Positions 1-7,300 of a stretch of DNA of 9,108 nt are shown here, piece by piece (the stretch's first letter is position 1; each line of letters opens with the position of its first letter). Source of the stretch: JAFDZO01 sp038225955 (lineage in GTDB: Bacteria > Bacteroidota > Ignavibacteria > Tepidaquicellales > Tepidaquicellaceae); NCBI GenBank assembly GCA_038225955.1, contig JBBRQV010000131.1, forward strand, positions 1-9,108, given 5' to 3'. Made by a program: the position numbers and the translations under genes. The notes beneath the pieces are model-generated. The model saw only the letters and a program-made list of their open reading frames with translations. It did not search any database and had not been told where the DNA came from.

Positions 1-392
1 TCATCTTTTATTTCACTATTAAATCCAAATGCGATTCCTTTATGGCAATTCGCATAATGTGACCATAATAAAATATTATTATTAATTTTGCTTCCACTAA
101 ATATTAAAAATTCTTTATTCTTTTTTTCTTTTTCCAAACCATATTTATTAAAAAAACTAAAATCAAAATTATTATTTAATATTGCTCTAATAGTGTTTTC
201 TTTTATTTCTTGTGGGATTAAGATACTCGCATGTATGAATTCAATATACTTCTTCGCAGTAGCTTGAAAATCCCATGAGACACAGCTATCAAATGGATCA
301 TTAAATTCTTCAGGAAATGACAAATGGAACTCATTATTTATCAGCAACTCCAAAGTATATTTATCAACCGGTCTATATTTATAAACTATCAT
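1..392 (-). CDS. DUF2971 family protein, C-terminus cut by window edge
   Basis: Reading the minus strand from the ATG at 392-390 gives 130 codons with no stop before the window edge, so the gene is partial at its 3' end. The N-terminus MIVYKYRP, a YTLELL segment (residues 12-17), FNDPFD (30-35) and the LLWSHYANCHKGIAFGF stretch (108-124) are the signature blocks of the DUF2971 family, usually soluble proteins of roughly 220-330 residues, so about half may be missing. The family has no established biochemical function and I assign none. No signal peptide or membrane segment is seen. The start lies 27 bases after the cyanophycinase stop on the same strand, so read-through transcription is possible. 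Only a poor Shine-Dalgarno-like GTGGA precedes it, about 11 bases upstream. GC is about 26% by count, against about 43% in the adjacent part of the cyanophycinase gene, with long A/T runs. This suggests acquired DNA (inference). Confidence 0.82.
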   Translation of the reverse strand, partial: MIVYKYRPVDKYTLELLINNEFHLSFPEEFNDPFDSCVSWDFQATAKKYIEFIHASILIPQEIKENTIRAILNNNFDFSFFNKYGLEKEKKNKEFLIFSGSKINNNILLWSHYANCHKGIAFGFNSEIKD

Positions 393-419
393 AAAATTTA
401 ATTTCCACTTATTAAATTA

Positions 420-1253
420 TCAGACCTGCATATAATCACCGACCACTTCCAAAGGCTTGCGCTTTATGACATCGTACCTGATTGTACTCGATAAAATATG
501 CAGCTGAAGACCGAAGACTGAAAACGGTTCGTTATCTTTTACCTCGGCAATGTTGATGTAGTTTACATTCGAGCCGTCAACGATTGTGACAGTTCCCTTA
601 CCAAGCACTTCAAGCACTCCGTTTTTGTGGATGAGAATTGCAGTATCTTCATCTATACCGATTCCGATGTTTTTAGGATTATAACAGACAGCAGTAATAA
701 TTCTGTTCAGTCTTGCACGCTGAGTAAAATGCTGGTCGATGATAATGTTCTTTAGTATCCCAAGCCCAGGGGCAATTTTGACTGTTGATTGATTTGGAGA
801 ATTCCCTTCGCCCCTTACAATCATTTCCGAGCTCATGCAAGCTGCGCCTGCGCTGGAGCCCGCGATAACAAGTCCGCTGCGGACTTTCTTAGCAAGCTTC
901 TGGATAAACTCTGTTCCACCGAGCAGCGAGCTTAAACGCATCTGGTCACCCCCTGTAATAAAAACACCGGTGAGATTTTTAAGAATTTTATCAGCATCTA
1001 TATTGAGAACATCCTGTCGTGAAACTGCTTCAAGAACTTTTATTTTCTTAACGCCAAGGCTGCTGAAAATTGTAGTGTAAAGCTTTGCAGCAATCTCCGC
1101 AAAATCTGATGCAATGGGAATTATTAAAATGTTTGCTTTCTTATCGCCTGAAAGTGATACGAATTTTCTGATGATGTGACGCTCGTTAAATTTGTCTTCA
1201 GCTCCGCCTATGATTAAAATAGGACCGCCGAACGATGGGGTAGATTTTGCCAA
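420..1253 (-). CDS. cphB: Cyanophycinase (peptidase family S51)
   Basis: 277-residue cytosolic serine peptidase predicted to cleave cyanophycin (multi-L-arginyl-poly-L-aspartate) into beta-Asp-Arg dipeptides; length is normal for the intracellular CphB form. Visible motifs are ILIIGGAED (13-20 region), ITGGDQMRL (99-107) with oxyanion-side Gln104, the nucleophile elbow AGSSAGA (131-137) with Ser134, and DQHFTQRARLNR (173-184), which holds the Asp-Gln-His and three Arg residues (179, 181, 184) that bind the substrate in characterised cyanophycinases. GIDEDTA (199-205) is also conserved. No signal peptide is present, unlike secreted forms. The first usable codon is TTG at 1253-1251; the frame upstream holds only CTA, CAT and ATA before a stop at 1265-1263, and there is no clear Shine-Dalgarno. 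It is divergent from the serine operon. No cyanophycin synthetase is in the window, so polymer supply, or a related beta-aspartyl peptide substrate, is unproven. Confidence 0.93.
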   Translation of the reverse strand: MAKSTPSFGGPILIIGGAEDKFNERHIIRKFVSLSGDKKANILIIPIASDFAEIAAKLYTTIFSSLGVKKIKVLEAVSRQDVLNIDADKILKNLTGVFITGGDQMRLSSLLGGTEFIQKLAKKVRSGLVIAGSSAGAACMSSEMIVRGEGNSPNQSTVKIAPGLGILKNIIIDQHFTQRARLNRIITAVCYNPKNIGIGIDEDTAILIHKNGVLEVLGKGTVTIVDGSNVNYINIAEVKDNEPFSVFGLQLHILSSTIRYDVIKRKPLEVVGDYMQV

Positions 1254-1382
1254 TAGATGTATTTAAATAATGAAAGTTGTAATTTATCAATTTTAAAGGA
1301 ATTTTTAGAGGGTAAATTTTTTCTTGGTAAGAGTTAGTTCCTATAAAATGGAAGGCAAATAAGCTAATTTTGTAATGAAGAA
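1254..1382. promoter_or_regulatory. Divergent intergenic region, cphB / serB-serA
   Basis: These 129 bases separate two divergent genes and must carry both promoters. On the plus strand, TAATTTTG at 1365-1372 matches the Bacteroidota -7 element TAnnTTTG. It sits only 10 bases before the serB-serA ATG, which would imply a very short leader, and I see no convincing -33 TTG partner. TATAAA at 1342-1347 is an alternative. On the minus strand, a TTGATA at 1291-1286 lies 14-17 bases from the AT-rich TTATTTAAAT block, a weak sigma-70-like arrangement for cphB. No good Shine-Dalgarno precedes either gene. No riboswitch-like structure or clear operator palindrome is seen. Confidence 0.3.
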
Positions 1383-3287
1383 ATGCTTAAAACAACATTA
1401 TTGAATACTTATTATTTTTTTGATTTTGATAGTACGTTTACAAACTCCGAGGCGTTAGAAGTTCTTGCCGGAATTTCATTGGAAAGGAGTCCTTATAAGG
1501 ATAAAATCCTTAAAGAGATTACTTCAATTACAACACAGGCAATGGATGGCAGTATTGGCTTTTCCGATGCTTTAAAAAGAAGAATTGCCCTGCTGAACGC
1601 AAACAAATCTCACTTAGAAACTTTAGTTAAAGAACTAAAGAAAAGTATATCAACTTCTGTTATAAGAAATAAATCGTTCTTCAAAAAAAATTCTGATAAA
1701 GTTTATATTATCTCAGGAGGTTTTAAAGAATTTATTGTTCCTGTTGTTAAAAGTTTCGGAATAAAAGAAGAGAACGTTTATGCAAATGAGTTTAAGTTTG
1801 ATTCAAGTGGAAACATAACAGGATTCGATGAAAAGAATATTCTTTCCCATGATAAAGGAAAAATAAATCAGTTAAAAAAAATTAATGTTAAAGGAAACGT
1901 CTTTGTTATCGGTGACGGTTATACAGATTTCGAATTAAAGAAAGCCGGGCTTGCGGATAAATTTTTTGCATACACTGAAAATATTTCAAGAGACTCAGTA
2001 ACGAAGGATGCAGATTTTATAACACCATCATTAGATGAATTTTTATTTTTAAATAAATTACCAATGGCAATATCATACCCTAAGAACAGAATAAAAGTAC
2101 TCCTGCTTGAAAACATTCACGCTAACGCTGTGAAAATTTTCAGAAGTGAAGGATATCAGGTAGAGCACGTTAAAAAAAGCTTATCTGAAAATGAACTTTC
2201 AGAAAAAATAAAAGATGTATCGATTTTAGGAATTCGCTCTAAGACGCAAATCACGAAAAAAGTTTTAGATAATGCAAAACGTCTTTTAAGTATAGGGGCA
2301 TTTTGCATTGGTACAAACCAAATTGATTTAGATGAATCATCGTTAAAAGGTGTTGCTGCTTTCAATGCACCATTCAGCAATACAAGAAGCGTTGTTGAAC
2401 TTGCCCTAGCAGAGGTTATAATTTTAATGAGAAATATATTCCCGAAAAGTAATTCACTGCATCAAGGTATCTGGGATAAAAGTGCAAACTTCAGCAATGA
2501 GGTAAGAGGTAAGAAGCTTGGAATAATCGGCTATGGAAAAATAGGCTCACAGCTTTCTATCCTTGCAGAAGATTTAGGAATGGACGTTTACTTCTACGAC
2601 AACTCTGATAAGCTCGCACTGGGCAATGCAAAGAAATGCCAGTCATTAAAAGATTTATTAAAAATTTCTGATGTGATAACTTTGCATATAGATGGCAGCA
2701 AGCACAATTCAAATTTCATTGATGAAAAAGAATTTAAACAGATGAAGAAGGGAGTAATATTTTTAAATCTCAGCAGAGGACATGTTGTAAATCTTAATGC
2801 TCTAATTAAAAGTATAAAGGACGAAAAAATTCGTGGGTGCGCAATTGATGTATTCCCCTATGAACCGGAATCCAACGATGAAAAATTTTATAGCGAACTT
2901 CAGAATCTGCCGAATGTAATTCTTACTCCCCACATAGCAGGAAGCACCGAAGAGGCGCAGGAGAACATCGCAGATTTTGTCCCGACAAAAATTATTGATT
3001 TTATAAACAACGGTAACTCTGTATTCAGTGTAAATTTTCCCGAGATAAAACTGCCCTCTTTTGAAAATGCGCATAGGTTGATTCATATTCACGAGAATGT
3101 TCCGGGCATATTAGCACAGATTAATACTGTTTTCAGTAAAAGAAATATAAATATCATAGGGCAATATTTAAAAACCAATGAAAAAATAGGTTATGTTATT
3201 ACGGACATATCGAAAAAATATAATCCGGAACTGATAAACGATCTAAAAAATATTAAGCATACAATTAAATTCAGAGTTTTATATTAG
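1383..3287 (+). CDS. serB-serA: SerB-SerA fusion: phosphoserine phosphatase + 3-phosphoglycerate dehydrogenase
   Basis: 634 residues, combining steps 3 and 1 of the phosphorylated serine pathway. The N-terminal part (about 9-222) is a HAD-IB phosphatase: FDFDST with Asp14 nucleophile and Asp16 acid/base, Glu23, Arg67 in the cap, SGG with Ser111, DKGK with Lys158, and GDGYTD with Asp178 and Asp182 (Thr181 as in the human enzyme's GDGATD). After a linker of about 15 residues comes an E. coli-type SerA (about 236-634, near the usual 410): IGAFCIGTNQ (304-313), NAPFSNTRS (328-336), Rossmann GYGKIG (383-388) with Asp406 favouring NAD over NADP, SRG with Arg465, Glu494, and PHIAGST with His517. The C-terminal ACT domain (about 563-634) keeps HIHEN (568-572) and Asn590, matching E. 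coli's serine-inhibition residues. One oddity is Lys287 where E. coli has Arg62. The serC start follows one base after the TAG stop. Confidence 0.95.
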   Translation: MLKTTLLNTYYFFDFDSTFTNSEALEVLAGISLERSPYKDKILKEITSITTQAMDGSIGFSDALKRRIALLNANKSHLETLVKELKKSISTSVIRNKSFFKKNSDKVYIISGGFKEFIVPVVKSFGIKEENVYANEFKFDSSGNITGFDEKNILSHDKGKINQLKKINVKGNVFVIGDGYTDFELKKAGLADKFFAYTENISRDSVTKDADFITPSLDEFLFLNKLPMAISYPKNRIKVLLLENIHANAVKIFRSEGYQVEHVKKSLSENELSEKIKDVSILGIRSKTQITKKVLDNAKRLLSIGAFCIGTNQIDLDESSLKGVAAFNAPFSNTRSVVELALAEVIILMRNIFPKSNSLHQGIWDKSANFSNEVRGKKLGIIGYGKIGSQLSILAEDLGMDVYFYDNSDKLALGNAKKCQSLKDLLKISDVITLHIDGSKHNSNFIDEKEFKQMKKGVIFLNLSRGHVVNLNALIKSIKDEKIRGCAIDVFPYEPESNDEKFYSELQNLPNVILTPHIAGSTEEAQENIADFVPTKIIDFINNGNSVFSVNFPEIKLPSFENAHRLIHIHENVPGILAQINTVFSKRNINIIGQYLKTNEKIGYVITDISKKYNPELINDLKNIKHTIKFRVLY

Positions 3288-3288
3288 A

Positions 3289-4383
3289 ATGAGTTCAGAC
3301 AACAAGAAATATTTTACATGCGGACCAACGGAATTATTCCCAAATGTTCGCGAAAGCATAGTTGAAGCGATAGATAAAAAAATTCCTTCCATTTCTCATA
3401 GGGGGAAAGAGTTCGAAACTATATTCAAATTTTCTGTTGACGAATTAAAAAAATTAATGAGTATCCCCGATGAGTTCATGATCTTTTTTAATAGTTCAGG
3501 TACTGAATGCATGGAAAGGATTTTAGAAAACATTGTAGGAGATAATTCGTTCCATTTTGTTAATGGTTCTTTCTCTGAAAGATTTTATAAAACTGCGAAA
3601 GAACTTAAGAAGAATCCAGAGATTTGGAAAGTAGAATTTGGCAAAGGATTTGATTTTGACGATGTAGTTATTCCTGATAACATTGAGTTAATTTGCATTA
3701 CACAAAACGAAACAAGTTCAGGTGTTGCAGTTCCTATGGAAGAAATCAGCAAGTTAAAAGACAGATATCCTCACAAACTAATTGCAATTGATGTAGTAAC
3801 TTCCGCACCTTACCAAAAAATTGACTTCGGTAAAATAGATATAGCATTCTTTTCAGTTCAAAAGGGATTTGGCATGCCTCCGGGACTGGGGGTTACAATT
3901 ATCCGGAACTCATGTATAGAAAAGACAATTTCTTTGAAAGAGCTTAACTTTAATATCGGCTCATACAATAATTTTATTGATGCAGCAAGTTACTACAAAA
4001 AAAATCAAACTACTGTAACTCCAAATACGCTGGGAATTTATTTAATCGGGAAGATTGCAAACTACCTAAACACAATTGGGATAGATAAAGTAAGAGACGA
4101 AACTGAATTGAAAGCAAAAATTTTATATGATTATTTTTCTACAAGGAGCGATGTAAAGCTTTTCATAAAAAATCCTTTAGACCGTTCAAAAACAATTATT
4201 GTCGTCGATTGTTATGATAAGCAGCCTTATATAAAAAAATATTTATCTGACAGCGGATTTATTGTAAGTTCAGGATATGGGAATTTCAAAGATACACAGA
4301 TTAGAATTGCAAACTTCCCTATGCATACGAATGAAGATGTTAAAAGAATGGTAGATGTATTGAAAGGGAAAACATTTAGCTAA
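3289..4383 (+). CDS. serC: Class-V aminotransferase, predicted phosphoserine aminotransferase
   Basis: 364 residues, typical length for SerC, which converts 3-phosphohydroxypyruvate and glutamate to phosphoserine and 2-oxoglutarate with PLP. The N-terminus YFTCGPTELFP (8-18) and SHRGKEFE (36-43) are class-V fold landmarks. NSSGTECME (68-76) forms the phosphate-binding turn, ITQNETSSGV (137-146) the substrate region, IDVVTS (167-172) supplies Asp168 for the PLP ring nitrogen, and SVQKGFG (189-195) supplies the Schiff-base Lys192. The C-terminus keeps the IRIANFP segment (338-344). The usual NFSAGPA start of SerC is replaced by FTCGPTE, so sequence alone could also fit an alanine-glyoxylate or similar class-V aminotransferase. 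The function rests mainly on context: its ATG lies one base after the serB-serA stop, implying translational coupling, and it supplies the one missing pathway step. Its 3' end overlaps the convergent kinase gene by 8 bases. Confidence 0.85.
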   Translation: MSSDNKKYFTCGPTELFPNVRESIVEAIDKKIPSISHRGKEFETIFKFSVDELKKLMSIPDEFMIFFNSSGTECMERILENIVGDNSFHFVNGSFSERFYKTAKELKKNPEIWKVEFGKGFDFDDVVIPDNIELICITQNETSSGVAVPMEEISKLKDRYPHKLIAIDVVTSAPYQKIDFGKIDIAFFSVQKGFGMPPGLGVTIIRNSCIEKTISLKELNFNIGSYNNFIDAASYYKKNQTTVTPNTLGIYLIGKIANYLNTIGIDKVRDETELKAKILYDYFSTRSDVKLFIKNPLDRSKTIIVVDCYDKQPYIKKYLSDSGFIVSSGYGNFKDTQIRIANFPMHTNEDVKRMVDVLKGKTFS

Positions 4384-7300
4384 TTCGGTAAGGAATTACA
4401 ATAGTTACTTCGGTGCCTTTATTTTCCTGTGAGTTTATCTCTATTTTACCCTGGTGCATTTCTACTGCGCGTTTTACAATCGTAAGTCCGAGACCAGTAC
4501 CCGAAAGATTTTCTACATTGCTTCCTTTAAAGAATGGCTCCATCAATCGTTTTTTATCAGCATCCGGAATTCCAATACCTTCATCTTTTATTTTTATTAT
4601 TATATTACTTTTCTCCATGTAAGCTTTAAAGATAACTTCAGATTCCGAGTTAGAGAATTTTAGAGCGTTTGAAAGAATATTTTCAATTCCCTGCCGAATA
4701 ATTTCTGCATCAACATAGGCATCAACAGGTAATCCTTCTATACTTGTGTTTAGTTTAGGATTCGCTTTCTTCGCCTCTCGCTGCAGTAAATCATCAACCA
4801 GATTTTGAAGAAATACATTCAAATCTATAGGAGAAGCTTTTAACTCAAGCTTACCCGTATCAGATTTACCCATGATAATTATATCATTAAGCATTTGATT
4901 CATGCGCTTAACGCTTTCCTGAATCCTGAAAATATTACGCTGACGTTTATCTTCATCTAATGTCTTTCCATACTTTTCTAAAATTTCAGCAGATCCTAAT
5001 ATTGCAGTGAGAGGAGTTTTAAATTCATGCGATGCCATTGTAACAAATTTTGAACGTAAATCAGAAAGCTCTTTCTGTTTTTCAAATGAAAGCTGTATTT
5101 CTCTCTCAGCTCTTTTTCTTTCTGTGACATCCGATAGGAATGCAAGCACTGCTCTTTCTGTTCCCCAATTAATAAGAACAGCATTAACTGTAAAATATCT
5201 TATGAGTCCCCGCTTTGTAATAATACGATAAGTGTAAACATTCGGGTCATTATCACCTTTTAATTTTTTAAGATGATTTAATAAAGCTAACTCTCTATCA
5301 TCCTCATGAATGAAGTTTAAAAATTTTGAATAATGTAATTCATCGGGAGCGTACCCAAGTAAATCTAAAGTTTTAGGGTTTGAATATTTTATTAACCCAT
5401 CCTGCAAAACAAGAATTGCTTCGCTTGCATTTTCTACAAGCAATTTATATTGTTCTTCACTTGCGCTTAAGTTCTCTTCTGCTTTCTTTCTGAAGGATGC
5501 TTCAAGGCTCAATGTTAGCATAGTAGAAATCGATGCAATGAAATCTTCTTCTCCAACAGAGAGTTCTTTTATTTCATTAGTTTCTTCAAGACAAATAATT
5601 CCGTAAACATCTCCGCGCAGCCAAACAGGGATATCCATTATATACTTGATGCCAAGCGGCTTTAAATAATTATCAACAATTCCCGAATTAGAGTCACCCT
5701 GAGCATCATTTGATTGCAATTTTTTATTGCTTTTTAAAGCTGCAAAATAATCATCAAAATTATCTGCAACACCCGGGAAAGTAGCCGGCAAAACTGTTGA
5801 CTCAGATGATTTGTCAAATATATTTGATTTCTGAAGATACATCTTTTTGCACTTCAGCTTTTTATCTTCTTTATCTAAAATCCAAAAACTTACTCTTTCA
5901 ATATTCAGTGTCTGCGAGGTTGCCGTGAGTATTTTTTCCAAAGATAAATTAAAATCGGATTTATCTACCTGAGATAAAACCAGCAAAACATTTCTATGCT
6001 GTAAAATTACATCAAGGTTTTTTCTGTCACTTTCTTCTCTTGTTTTTCGTTCTATAGCAACTGAAATCTGTTCAGATACAAATGTAAGAATCTGCATTTC
6101 ATTTTCACCATAGGTATCTTCCCTATGATAATCCTGAATTGCCATTATACCAATTGTCTCACCCTTAATTTTCAGAGGCACACCCATCCATAGTGGAGCA
6201 GGCCTTCCGGTTTGCTCTATCTCTCCGCTTCTTAATAATTCTTCACTCACACTTCTAGGGGAGAGAAGTGCCTTTCCTGAACGAATTACATATTCAGTAA
6301 TTCCCTTTCTTGATCTGCGAGGTATTGGTTTATAATCAAACTCATCTACGTAATAAGGGAATGTTACGAAATCATTTTTCTTATCATATAATGCTATATA
6401 AAAATTCTTTGCAGGCATAAGCATTCCGATGATTCCATGAATCTTCGAAAATAGTTCAGTCATATCTTCTGAGACAGGTATAGCTTCTGCTATCTGATAA
6501 ATTGCTTCCTGCACTCTTTCGTATCTTTTTCTTTCAACGATTTCAGTCTCAAGCTTTAATGTTCTTTCTTTAATTCTTTCTTCAAGGAATGAATTTATCT
6601 TTCTAATCTCTTCTTCACTTTTTCTGAGTTTAGCTTCTGCTATCTCTCTTTCATTAATTAGATTCAGCAGCTCAGTTTGTTTATTTCTTAATCTGTTAAC
6701 GCGGTAATTATAAGAAGTGTAACTCGCCGATACGAGCAGCAATAAACCGCCTGCTATAAACCACCATGTTTTCCAATATGGCGGAGTAATTTTAACTGTA
6801 AGTGTTGCACCTGTTTCATTCCATACATCATCATTATTTGAGCCTTTAACTCTGAAAGTATATGTACCCGGATTCAAACTTGTATACGTTGCATATCTTC
6901 TGCTGCCGGCTTCAATCCAGTCGTTATCTAATCCTTCAAGCTTATACCTGTATTCATTTTTTTCGGGGCGGGCATAATCAAGTGATGCAAAATCAAACGT
7001 TACAAAATTTCTGTCATAGGGTAATTCAAGTTTTGACTGAGTTTTGAACATCATCCAGTACTTATCCAAATCAGTTTCCGGAATATTCTGTTCAATCAAT
7101 TTATAATCTGTGATTACTACGTTAGGAATATGTTTATTCTCAGGAATCGAATCGGGATAGAAATAATTTAGACCGTTTATACCGCCAAAAAATAATCTTC
7201 CATCGCTTGCCTTATAACATGCATTCTGAGTGAACACATTAGATTGTAATCCGTCAAGTACATTATATGTTCTGTAAGAAGTATCCTTGGGGCTAAACTC

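Noticed and set aside
1..392. Possible CRISPR or short tandem repeat array in the AT-rich left edge.
   Set aside because: The A/T runs are irregular and translate into a coherent DUF2971 protein; no regularly spaced repeat is present.
835..1080. Plus-strand open frame of 81 codons antisense to cphB.
   Set aside because: Lies wholly within the cyanophycinase gene, whose motifs are unmistakable; no recognisable protein in the antisense frame.
1683..1690. A8 tract in serB-serA (and another at 3997-4004 in serC) as a programmed slippage or phase-variation site.
   Set aside because: Both reading frames are intact and such runs are common in AT-rich coding DNA; no alternative frame product of interest follows.
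2802..3092. Minus-strand open frame of 96 codons antisense to the SerA domain.
   Set aside because: A shadow of the conserved dehydrogenase sequence; no start signal or family resemblance.
4381..4398. Inverted repeat TAATTC / GAATTA with a 6-base loop at the serC/kinase junction, as a possible bidirectional terminator.
   Set aside because: Only 6 base pairs, nearly all A/T, with no T-run on either side; expected by chance in sequence this AT-rich.
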